Shown here: piece by piece, positions 33,938-44,106 of the stretch
How positions within the stretch are numbered: the first letter of the stretch is position 1
How the letters are laid out: every line of letters starts with the position of its first letter
Made by a program: the position numbers and the translations under genes
The notes under the pieces: model-generated
Seen by the model: the letters and a program-made list of their open reading frames with translations, nothing else
Told to the model about the DNA's origin: nothing
Database searches by the model: none
Source of the DNA: Sweltsa coloradensis
Taxonomy: Eukaryota > Arthropoda > Insecta > Plecoptera > Chloroperlidae
Direction of reading: 5' to 3'
Length of the DNA: 64,000 bases
Assembly: GCA_024449915.1 (NCBI GenBank)
Contig: JAMZAV010000097.1
Span: 620,001 to 684,000 of the forward strand

Positions 33938-36900
33938 GTAATTATATCAGCAACTAGTACCCTATTTTATAATTTATAATAGGCCTCAGGCCTACAATTA
34001 TGAACTAGGCTTAGCTAAGTGGTAAATTATTGCTTCATTCAGGACTGAAACGCTGAGCCTAAGGCCTAGGCCGAAAGCCTACGGCCTAGCCTAGCTAGGT
34101 CCTAGCACTAGGGCCTGGGTGTCAAGTCATGATGACTCATGAACAGTCTTTGCTTAATCAACCTAGAGGCATTGTGGCTATAGGACCTTGCTTTTTGCCT
34201 TACTGGGCTAGGCTTATGCAGTACCGGTAGAGCCCTAGTGGTTGGTAGGCCTAGCCTAGCCCCCAACTTTTTAACATTACGATATTAGGGGAAAAGGGTA
34301 GGCCCTACTTCTTCGGTTGGGACGGGACAAAGTGGAAAAGCTTAGGTACGCGGGTGGGGGTGGGGGGACGCGAAGCGTGTATAATAATAATGCAAGACTT
34401 GCGCGCTTCGCGCTCCTCCCCCCCAACTCCACCCGCGTACCTAAGATTTTCGGAACTCTTGTCGTTGAGCGGGTCCAACTTTCAACCACACTTTTTTCCC
34501 AATAAAATCAATGCAAAACAACTACAAATTAGAAATAAATGTGTATAAATTCAATATTAACAATTTATTATAAATTACCACTTTGCAAAATTAACAATTA
34601 CACAGGTGAACACAATATTACTCACAGACTAATTTCACTGTTATTAGTTGATCACGGCGGCCATTTTAGCAAAGTCTCTCCATTCTCCGACGTACCAACC
34701 AAAACACACCAAACTTACGTTTAATTCTGTCCGTTTTTGTTTGTCCTGCGGTCCCTGTCGTGTTTGTTTGTTTGTACCTCATTCTGTTCTGGGGGGCCAG
34801 CCCCCCGACCCCCACCGGGGCTCCACCCCTGGACCCCGTCGGGGGCTCCGCCCCTAAACCCCCGTGCTATTCGACTATTTAATTGTTTACTTAACATAAC
34901 AATAACATATTTATAAATTACTTATTACAATAACCACAATATCACAAAAAGGTTGGTACACCTACTAAGTACGGTAAATGACAATGACATAGGCCTAGCC
35001 AAAATCCAAAATGGCGCGTTGATCAGAGTGAGACGACATTCATGTTCAATAATGTAAATTATTTGACATTATTCGTGTAATTCGAGAGTGTTTACTATTA
35101 ATTACTCACCATACTTACTAAATATTAACTAATTTCTAATTTGTAGTTGTTTTCCATTGATTTTATTGGGAAAAAAGTGTGGTTGAAAGTTGGACCCGCT
35201 CAACGACAAGAGTGCCAGATTTTCCAGCTATATCAGTGTTTTAAAATTGTCCCGTCCCAACCGAAGAAGTGCCGGGAAAAGTAGGTTTGGGGGAGGGGAG
35301 GGGCGCGAAGCGCGTATGTTTTACAATATTATCATAAGGCCTAGGCCTATTAAAAAAAAAAATTAATTAATAATTAAAAAAACACACGAGCTTTGCGCCT
35401 CCCCCCCCCCCTAACCTACTTTTCCCCATGTTAAAAAGTTGGGGGTTACCAACCGAAGAAGTAGGCCTACGCACTTTAATTCAAGGCTCTACCTGAGACA
35501 GTATAGTCTAAAGGATAGTAGAGCACTTGCCATGCTCAACCCGTGTTCGGAAGTACCAACCGTGCATCAACAAACTAACCAATAGTACATTGGTTTTCTA
35601 CGTTTCTACCGCGTGAGCTCTAGGAAATGTTTTTAGAACGCACTCAAAACTAATGTCAATTAGGCCTACAAGGGCAGGGTTCCCACTTTTTTTTAGAATC
35701 AATTTCCCTGACTTTTCCAGGTTTTCCAGGTCTAGTTTTGCTTAATTCCAGGTGTGATACACGCCCCAAAATAGCTTGCCGGGAACGCAGCACTCCCTCG
35801 ATACGCTCTAAAATTTATTTTCCCGTACTTCATCAGTGGCGGAACTTTGTTTCATGGGCTCGCCTGCAAAATTTCTACGGGGGATCCCCTAACAGATACA
35901 CACATACATAGGCTCAGTGTTGAATTCAGGTTTTTCATCCCGGGTGGGCTATATAATACCCCGGGGGAATTATATAGGGACCAAGTACGGGGGGTTTGGG
36001 GGGCCACCCCCCAACAATAGCGCCGCAGACGAAGGTTTTTAGAGTGCGTTTGGTACGTTTTAGAAAAAAGGTTGTGGGTTGAATGCAATACCAAAATAAT
36101 GTAGTTTTTGTGTTGTGGACGCTTTCCTAAATATCCGCTAGATTTCACCTTCAAACCGCTAGATTCCTAAAACGGTTATTTTAGCAACAAAAACAAATGA
36201 TTGTTTTTTTTTAATTTTTCTGACTTTGGAGTCGGGAAAACATTTTCATAAATTCGGTGAAAATATATGTTTTTTGAGTAAACCGAATAAGCCTAGATTT
36301 TCATAAATTCCCATTTTCCCTGACTTTTCCAGGTTTTTGAATTTTTTCCTCAATTCCCTGACTATTCCCTGACATTTTGACCCATATTTTCAATTCCATG
36401 ACTTTTCCAGGTTTTCAGGTCGGTGGGAACCCTGAAGGGTTTCAAGCTTCCTTTGTTTGTACCGGTACAGAGTTAGGGGTGTCGCTGGAAAGCGTTGTTT
36501 GGTAGTAGACATGACCGTCCCTCTACGTAGCTAGTACTTTCATATTAAAACGTTGGCATTACGTGCTAAATTGGGCGGGAACTCGATGTGCTACTATACC
36601 GTTAGAATAAAATACGTAGGCCTAACACAATAAAGCTACGGTCCGAAAGTTGTTGCTTTGGTTTCAGGATTTACAGGCCATGGCTTTATAAGCAAGGCAA
36701 AGTTTCAGACCACGTTGAGCAAAAACATGTCCGACACCCGTCAAATTTAAGTAGCCGCCATCTGTTTTGTTTCTATTATGGCCGTCACCTAGCATATCGA
36801 GATAATAAAGTGACTCACCATTGTTGATTCGAACGACTTGCTCAGCCGAAACAGCTATTAGGTCTACACTAGGAAAACGCTTAAGTCCCGCCGCGTTGTT

Positions 36901-39900
36901 GGATGAGCGTAATTGGTGCATTGAGCTGCCATGTGTTATGCGAATTTTCTGTTGTTCTGTGGAAAAATCATTATTAAGTTGAGATTTTTTTAAAATTAAA
37001 TTAAATTAAATAAAAAATTAACTTCATGTTTTTAAATTTGTTTTTAATTAATCGTAATTGTAAAAAAAAAATCGTAAAATTGCGATTTTTATAAGAAATA
37101 ATTTCTCGATTGCGCTCAAATTTAACACGAATATATTAATTCATAAAATTAAGGTTCTGCGAAAGAATCATTACAATCGAATAAAGCATGTAGGTGTTAT
37201 AAGTCAAAGAATTGTTTAAAAAAAGAAAAAAAAACGTAAAATATCGATTTTTATGATAAATATTTTTTCAATTGCGCTCAAATTTCACAAGAATATCTAA
37301 ATTTATAAAATAAAGGTTCTGTGCAAAAATCATTAAAATCGGTTAAAGCATGTAGGTGTTATATACGGTAAGTCGAAGAAATTTTTTAAAAATTGAAAAA
37401 AAATCGTAAAATTGCGATTTTCATGAGAAAAAATTTTCCGATTGCGCTCAAAAACGTGGCAGTTCTAAGTTCAGAGATTTCGAAGGTCTCCATAAAATTT
37501 CATCGCAATCGGAGTATCGGTTTAGCCGGAATCGTGTGGACAAACAGACAAAAATACAAAAAAAAGAAAAAAAAACATTCCGGATTTTTTTCTCCAGTGT
37601 AGTAGAATGGAATCTTCGCTTCGCTCATCCAATAATTTTTTTGTGTTGTCTCGTCAAAGAACTTCAATAGATTAACATTCAGAAAACAAAGCAGTGGATT
37701 TGACTTTGGACCGCTAGGCATATCATTTTCAACAGTTTTCGGACCAAGCCAAGCACACTAAAGGAATATATTTTAGGCCTCATGCCCCATGTCGGACCCC
37801 TTCGTTCGTATACGCAGACTACCACATTCTCTGTGGTTGGCGGTTGGCACTTGCAGAATCATAAAGGCCCTACACTCTCAAGATCAAAGAAAGTCAGGAG
37901 TAAATTTTCAGAGCAAGGCAGTAGTGAACCCCGTTCCTTGTCTCCGTGTCTGTCTAGTGGACATATTTTGTACTAGCTACTAATAGCAATCAGGATCATC
38001 TGGAGGAAACCACCACAAAAATCTTTACAGGTTACCAACCCCAGCCCAAAATGCTCAAAATAAACTTGTAGGCCTACTCAAAACATTAGCAGGCAACAGA
38101 AATGCAGCTAACGACAAGCATAGGCCTAGTGCTTAGTGTTCAGTGCACTGTCATATCAAACAAATCACCAAACAATGCAAAATCCCAATTTACAACTTGT
38201 TATGGCCATAGGCTATTATTGCATCTTTAATAAAATAGGCCTACAACAATTCCTCCCTTTCATTGATTCTACTTTGTCCTTGAATTTGAAAAGCTGGATG
38301 GAAAAATTGAGCCGTGTAAAGTGGGCTTTTCAAGAAACCCACCACCATAACATACTCACCACAGACAGACAAATGCACATTGTTTGATTTATGCTTAATG
38401 TGTCCTCGTAATGAAATGCACAACTAATTTAGTACTAGGTTTAATTGAACAAACAAATACAATAGACATAGGTACTCACTTCAACACAAAATTAATTTTA
38501 ATTTGAAGTGTGTCCCTTCTTTCTGATTTTACTTTTTTTTTAAATTAGCCTAGTGGTTTTTAGGCAGCTTTGGGCAGGCGCGTAGGAACTCCTTTTCGAG
38601 TGGGGGGGGAACAACAAATCTGCTGCCAAGCACGGGGGGTTTGGGGGGGGCTCCGCCCCCCAACTACAGCGCCGCAGGCGAAAATTTTGAAAATTAGGTT
38701 TTTAGAGTGTGTTTGGTGCGTTCTAGAAAAAAATCGTGGGCTGAATGCAATACCACATTAATGTATTTTTTGTACAGTAAAAACTATAAAACTATAAATA
38801 AAATTGGAATATGCTACAACCATTGAATATGCATAGGCTTATCATTGATCACGTCCAACAATAATAGGATTGTCGAAATTGTTGGTCATAAGGTAAGGGA
38901 AAGGGAAGTGGAGAATACACTGCAGACGTGCCAAAACAAGTCATTATCAGTAAGTATAATGGATTAAAATCACTTTTAATAGTCTTATCACTTAAAATTC
39001 GTTATCCAGAATTTGTTTCCGTGCGTATTTTCGGCGAGACTGAATTTCTAAGATTCTGAAGTGGGGGGGTCACGGTAAAAAGTGGGGGGGGAAATTCCCC
39101 CCATTCCCCCCCCTTCCTACGGGCCTGGCTTTGGTTACCCGGATGCCAAAAATTACGAGTCATGTTTGTAGGTGCATAATCTAGGCATGTTGTTTAATTT
39201 TAATCATTGATTCATTGTATGCTAGTAGCTTTAGATTTGGCCTCATAGACATATGCCTAGAGCCTATACAATTAGTCTGGCAATTCTAAAACAATAATTT
39301 CAAGTACCGTAGTGAATACTGAATAGTAAATAATCTCAAGTGAGAGTGTGAAAAGATTTAGGTCTAAGACATGTAGTCCATATCTGGATCTATTCCAAAC
39401 TGTTTTTCCAAAACATTTTCCTCGATGAAAAATTTATTTTTGCACCATGACTTAATTGCAAAGATGTTCTCCGTCCATTTATTTGCATCGTCTTTGGCAG
39501 CATTGGTCTCCTGCTTGATCTGTTCCAAGACCTCTGGATCAGAGTCTTTATACTTCTGGATTTCTTGCTGTAAGTCTTCGTACTCGGTTTTCTTCGTAGC
39601 CAGCTTTGATAACACAGTGGAACGTTCAACAGTATCCTCTCGACCGATACTAGCTTCAGAAACAGCATCTTGGTATTTTATCAATTTTTTGCTGCATTCC
39701 TCCAGCTTGGAAGATAGATCATCCAATTTCCTCTTTTTTATGTGCAACGCTTTGCTAGTAACAAAAAAATGCGATTATGTGGTAGGCCTATATGTTATAG
39801 ATGATGAGTACCGTAACTTCAAGTACGGTACTAACTTAATTTTGCATGTTGACTGGTGAAGTAGGAACTGGAAATAAATTGATCTAAGCACTAAGCAGAT

Positions 39901-42900
39901 ACCAAAACATGCATTTTTTAATCTGGAAAGAAAAACTAGGTTTTGTTTGAATCACATGGTCCTAGTTTGCATTTTTTTTTTTGCATAGTTTGTTTGCCAT
40001 TAAAAGAATATAATATGCATGGCCTAGTAACCGACTATTAAAAAAACAGTAGTAGGCCCCTAGCTCTACAGTGAACCCAGACAATAACAATCTAGCTTAC
40101 CTCGGATAAGCCCAATAAAAGATTGAAGTACCAATCTTGTCGGAATCAACAAGTCCATCATCCACTAAAGCTTGCACCACATCCTTCACAGATTGTGAGA
40201 TAATGCCCTTCTCTTTTGGGGCAATCTTCTCCAGCTCCTGTAGGTAGGGGAGAGACTTAAACAATTAGCTATTGACAGGCGTAGAGAGGAACACGATCCA
40301 GGGTCCTTGAAGACAGGGTTGGCAAAAAGCCGGCGTTTATTAGTTTTGTCCAGGCCAGTGGCTGAAACTGGTTTTAACTGGCTAAAACTGGCCAAAAGTC
40401 AGAAAAACTACATATATACTGCAATATACGTATCATCAGTTTTTAGAATTAGATCATTGTAATGGACTTCTGTATTCTACAGCCTTTATTTGTTTATTAA
40501 ATGTCTATCAGCACTCAGTCAGTAGGCTGTACTGCGTCTCACTTTCCATGCCACTGCCAAGGGATAGCAGCACTGGTCACCCTCGCATTATGATGGCCAT
40601 CTGTTCAAGAATAATAACACAGAACCACCACCACTCTCTAAAATCGTTCATAAATTAAAGTAAAACTGTAAAACGGCATCAAATTGCTTCTGAAAGTAAC
40701 GTACACATATTTTGTCTTTTTAGAAAACGATTTTGTAATACTGTTTTTTTTTGTTTTTTTTTAAACTCATTATGTGAAGGCGTGATCTTACAACACATTC
40801 ATCGAGGTTGGCAGCAGAAACGCGGTAAATTTGAAATCAATAATGCCAACATGAGAACAAAAATCCAATTTTTGAACCAATTCAAAATCTACTAATTTTC
40901 ATTTGTTAGAAACTTGTTTTCTCATGTGGAATAAGAGTGTTTAATCATGTAGGCCTAATATCAGAAAATGAAAACAAAAAAGTTATTACTTATTACCTAC
41001 CTATCAAGTTTGTGTAAATTGTAAAAGTTAGCATACATGTATGTAGGCCTATTGTAATGTATTAAACATTATTGTAAAAATGATAGGGCAGAAGTAGGCC
41101 TATGTTATTCTTTCTGTTGAAGGTGCTTTAAACCGGCTAAAATGAGTTTTGACCAGGCTGGTTAAAACCACGGTTTAAACCAGGGGGTGGCTAAAACTTG
41201 CCAACCCTGCTTGAAGACCCAGAACAGGCACTGGTCAATTCCTCCTTTTTTCAATCTTTTTACAATGTATTTGTATTTAAACCTTCTTTTTTAAATTTGT
41301 TATCAATACAATGAATGTTATTTTTATTTTGTGTCCTTGTGGCAATTGTATCTGTACAATCAGGGTTTTTAGTGGCTAGTGTTTTAAAATTAATGGAAGT
41401 GCTTCCTAATCTTTTATGATTATAATAATCATCATAACTCAGTTCCAACTGTGTCGGGTTGAGTGGTGGGGGTTTCCACCATTATCTAGGGCATGAAACT
41501 GTAGATACTAAACTTGCCAGTCTATGATTTGCCAGATTATGATTAATAAAATAAATTTTTGTAGGATGCCCGCTGTAGGGTATACACATCAGATTTAACC
41601 GGTGTGACCCTCTTCAGGTGACTAACTAGGAATATTGCGGGTAAAACAATTGTGAAGGGATGTCCAAGGGCTATTTAAGAGGACTCAATCCCTTGCATTC
41701 GCATTAACAACTGAGGAAATATTGCGGATAGGACAATTGTGAAGGGATGTCCGAGGGCTGTTTAAGAGGACTCAATCCCTTGCATTCGCCTCGGAAAAAA
41801 CCTTCAGTCAAGATTGCCAATCTCGATAGGCCCAATGGCCCTGATTATAATATTATATTACATCTTGTCGTTCACCCATCCTCCTAGTCGTTTGAAGCCG
41901 TGCATCTTTTGTAAATTGTCCACATTCAAGTTAAATCCAAACTTTGTTGGCCCTGCTGTTTTTCTTTTATATGCAAAATATTTTAATGTACTGGACTGGT
42001 AATACTAAATAATAAACATTCAAATTCAAACTGGCGAAACTGATAAATAGATTCCCTTTTTAGGCATTAGGCCTATTACTATTCCAGTGTCAAGAGCTTG
42101 TAACTTAAAAAGTTACTATTTTGCATTTTGTGGCAACTTGGAATGCATTTAACGTCCTCTGAAAGGTTCCGAAAGCTGTCTTAATCCCGACAAATTCAGG
42201 AGTAAAGATACAATGACCAAATTAACATTTTTGGTGATTCACTGATTCTACTGACTTTTCTCATCTCACCTCTTGTCTTATTTTTAAATAAAAAAGGTTA
42301 GAAGCGTATTGTGAAAAAGATTGACATTACACTTTCTATACACCTATACTATTTTATCCACAGCTAGGATCGACTAATAGTACAATCAACTGTTGAAGGT
42401 CATCTAACTTTTGGATTTTTCAGTTTTCTCTTTTCAAAGTAGAACAATGCTGTCAAATTGACAAGTAGAAATTAAAAGTAAATCTTCAAGAGTTGGCCAT
42501 AGGGGCCATAGGTTTGTGATCTATACCAGACATATTGCTGTGCTGTTTTGTATTTTAAATTTAAAATTGTGTCTAGAAAGAAAGAAAATAGCCGCATACC
42601 AATTAGTGATGACATCGGGTAGTAAATATTGGAGTCGACTCCGGAGCCTTGGGAACCGGGTAGGAGTCGACTCCCCGATCCGCAATTAAAAAAAAAAAAA
42701 AAAATTGATTTTTTTTTATGCAAAAGTTATTTTTAGCCCACAACTCTAGTTAAATAAATAATAAATACATTGTATGAGTCTACCCACTCAGTTATATAAC
42801 TGATTTTCAGTGGGGTTGCACAACGCTGTCCGGCCATTCCCCCCCCCCCCCCCCCCACCCTCCACCCGCTATGTATCACTAGCTTGCTTGTCTCTTGGCC

Positions 42901-43875
42901 TGGCCAAGACTCTCGCTGATTTGTTATGTTTACGTTTTGAGATAAGATAACGACTAACGAGACAACAAGTGCAATCTCATTCAATTTATCATTAAAAAAA
43001 ATTTTTTTTTTTTTTTTACCCGACTCCTTGAAAATGGAGTCGACTCCAACAGGAGTCGGGTAGGAGTCGGGTACCCGAGTACCCGATGTCATCCCTAATA
43101 CCAATATTCAGCGGTTGAATTCACTTCACACTGACTCCCAAAAGCAATCTGCTTTTTGCTCTAGACGTATAGAATTGCTTGCAAGCAAAGTCAGCGGAGA
43201 CTTTTCCTGCTGACTCCCTTTGCAAACTATTACCCTTACTTAGCCGCTGAATATTGCCACGTGTATAATAGCGGTTATCTAATTTACACAGCAGAAAAAA
43301 TCAAAACGTCATTTTAAAATTTATTTTTTCTTTTAATTTTAAACAACCTGTTCACTTGTAGGTGTAGAAAAAATATTAGATTAATTGTAAAATAAATATG
43401 CTATTTCATTTTTTTAATGTAGGCCCTATGGCCTGGCCTTAATAATATAAAGCTGACAAATTGAATCATTTTCTCTCAGTGCTACAACATTATGAACTAA
43501 GAAGTAAGAACTAGTGAATATGAGTAGTATTTATGGCTGTAGCTACTTGCCTTAAGTAGAAAACAGTCTCTCTTTTCATAAAAAAGTTCCAACATTCGGG
43601 CCCTCTTCTCGTCAGCGCTAAGACCTTTTCTTTTAGACATGGCTGGGTGTTTCAATATTGTATGCTAAAATGTATTTTTAATTTCCAGTGACCAGGCAAT
43701 GAAACAGTTCCTGCTCCACCTAGATGAAACAAATGCATTAGGAAGAAAATTCATCATTCAGGATCTTGACGAAACTCACCTCTTCATTTCGGCAGACATA
43801 CTGGAAACTCTACAGGCCAAAGTGGACGATTTAATGGATGAAATTAGTTTTCCGTTGGCCGACAAAGGCTTTTAA
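33903..43875 (+). CDS. GTF2H5: GTF2H5 / TTDA / Tfb5, TFIIH subunit 8 (whole gene, 2 coding exons)
   Basis: GTF2H5 is the smallest core subunit of TFIIH. It stabilises p52 and XPB in the nucleus for transcription initiation and nucleotide-excision repair. Exon 33903-33937 encodes [11 protein letters not shown] plus two bases of a Cys codon, and donor GTAATT follows. Exon 43689-43875 (acceptor ATTTCCAG) continues [19 protein letters not shown] and ends in TAA. The product is 73 aa (human 71), and the KGVLI, AMKQFLL, NALG-KFIIQD and TH-F signatures are conserved. The 9.75-kb intron contains the entire MND1 gene on the opposite strand. ZNHIT1 starts 89 bp after the stop on the same strand. ATTAAA at 43902 is a possible weak poly(A) signal. 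No frame damage is seen. Confidence 0.95.
34262..35445. mobile_element. Concentric inverted repeats (nested MITEs)
   Basis: Three pairs of inverted ends enclose one another. CAACTTTTTAACAT (34265) pairs with ATGTTAAAAAGTTG (35429). CTTCTTCGGTTGGGACGGGA (34308) pairs with its complement ending at 35270, perfect over 22 bp. CTTGTCGTTGAGCGGGTCC (34458) pairs with its complement near 35213, with arms of at least 90 bp. All three resemble the CTTCTGTCG family ends. No coding. Confidence 0.6.
35675..36434. mobile_element. hAT-like element with CAGGGTTCCCAC ends
   Basis: CAGGGTTCCCAC at the left and GTGGGAACCCTG at the right are perfect inverted termini. Sub-terminal TTTCCAGG and CCCTGACTTTTCC motifs repeat on both sides. 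Flanks share only AAGGG, so the duplication is unclear. A CAGTGGCGGAAC motif at 35835 and a GGGGG-hairpin module (35985-36030) suggest a second insertion inside. Confidence 0.6.
36869..37632 (-). mobile_element. HINE copy d (3 internal units)
   Basis: Minus strand: T|TTGGATGAGCGAAGCGAAG at 37632, to CATCCAACAACGCGGCGG, hairpin, TTTTCCTAG|T at 36869. Internal units start with CGTAAAATTGCGATTTT-like sequence at 37073, 37235 and 37405. Copy e at 48423 is an inverted near-identical relative. Confidence 0.85.
38575..39127. mobile_element. hAT-like element, GCTTTGG(G/T) duplication
   Basis: GCTTTGGG (38567-38574) and GCTTTGGT (39128-39135) flank it. The left end CAGGCGCGTAGGAACTCC and right end CTTCCTACGGGCCTG are inverted. 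It contains the GGGGGGCTCCGCCCCCC hairpin with CGCCGCAGG module. Non-coding, inside the GTF2H5 intron. Confidence 0.55.
39364..39754 (-). CDS. MND1: MND1 coding exon 3 with stop
   Basis: Codes residues 76-205: the SKALH junction, a long Lys/Glu-rich coiled coil and the C-terminal helical cap. The acceptor is TTACTAG and the stop TAG is at 39366-39364. Vertebrate MND1 splits this region over several exons, so introns have been lost here or gained there. Confidence 0.95.
39364..43640 (-). CDS. MND1: MND1, meiotic nuclear division protein 1 (whole gene, 3 exons)
   Basis: MND1 pairs with HOP2/PSMC3IP as a coiled-coil heterodimer that stimulates DMC1/RAD51 strand invasion in meiosis. Exons are 43640-43551, 40237-40101 and 39754-39364. 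Phases agree (618 nt) and the product is 205 aa, equal to human. It starts [13 protein letters not shown], then has the winged-helix [12 protein letters not shown] and the signature YWAYPSKALH at about 72-80. A charged coiled coil follows at roughly 80-150. The C-terminal part contains [11 protein letters not shown] and ends [11 protein letters not shown]. Intron 1 uses a GC donor (GCAAGT). The gene lies wholly inside the GTF2H5 intron, antisense. No conventional promoter is visible in the 48 bp between its ATG and GTF2H5 exon 2. Confidence 0.96.
40101..40237 (-). CDS. MND1: MND1 coding exon 2
   Basis: Codes residues 31 to 76 (split Ser), the winged-helix DNA-binding part, ending [11 protein letters not shown]. 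The acceptor is CCTACAG and the donor GTAAGC. The acceptor polypyrimidine tract is visible on the minus strand at 40241-40256. Confidence 0.95.
40238..42595. other. MND1 intron 1 segment
   Basis: No exon between MND1 exons 1 and 2. It contains GGTTTAAACC-rich repeat ends at 40318-40392 and 41125-41185 (GGCTAAAA and GGTTAAAACC motifs at both, probably one 0.9-kb inverted-end element), and the 87-bp tandem duplication 41628-41798. Confidence 0.4.
41628..41798. repeat. Two tandem copies of an ~87-bp repeat
   Basis: AATATTGCGG...ACAATTGTGAAGGGATGTCC...GGACTCAATCCCTTGCATTCGC occurs twice, 86-87 bp apart, with a few mismatches. The last part, AATCCCTTGCATTCGC, recurs at 53688. Confidence 0.75.
42604..43097. 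mobile_element. hAT-type element, duplication ATACCAAT
   Basis: ATACCAAT lies at 42596-42603 and 43098-43105. TAGTGATGACATCGGGTA and TACCCGATGTCATCCCTA are inverted ends. Sub-terminal repeats GGAGTCGACTCC and CGGGTAGGAGTC occur on both sides. It contains poly(A)/poly(T) tracts and the ATCAGTTATATAACTGAG palindrome. 494 bp, inside the MND1 intron. Confidence 0.82.
43551..43640 (-). CDS. MND1: MND1 coding exon 1
   Basis: Codes residues 1-30, phase 0. The exon ends CTTAAG followed by GCAAGT, a non-canonical GC donor of the U2 type. The otherwise strong complement to U1 (AG|GCAAGT) is typical of GC-AG introns. Confidence 0.95.
43689..43875 (+). CDS. GTF2H5: GTF2H5 coding exon 2 with stop
   Basis: Codes residues 12-73, from [10 protein letters not shown] to PLADKGF, then TAA at 43873-43875. 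Its 5' edge is 49 bp from the MND1 initiation codon on the other strand, so MND1 transcripts probably begin within or beyond this exon. Confidence 0.95.
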
Positions 43876-43964
43876 ATAACACGATAGGGAAGCTGTTACA
43901 AATTAAAAGTGACTTTTCAATTACTATTACAATAGTTTTAATTTGCACAAGCTAGTTTTCAATC

Positions 43965-44106
43965 ATGTCGGAACGAATATCCGGCCGCATAAAGGAAGCG
44001 AATCAGAAGCGCATGTTAGACACTGCAGCCAGGAAAAGAAGAGCTCGTAAAGCACTGGAAGCTCTTGAGCAGGATAATTTTCATGATGATCCTCATGCAG
44101 ATTTGG
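43965..44106 (+). CDS. ZNHIT1: ZNHIT1 coding exon 1
   Basis: Codes residues 1-47 plus one base. The block LEALEQDNFHDDPHADL matches the conserved N-terminal region. Donor G|GTAAGC. The ATG at 43965 gives the human-length product. Confidence 0.95.
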
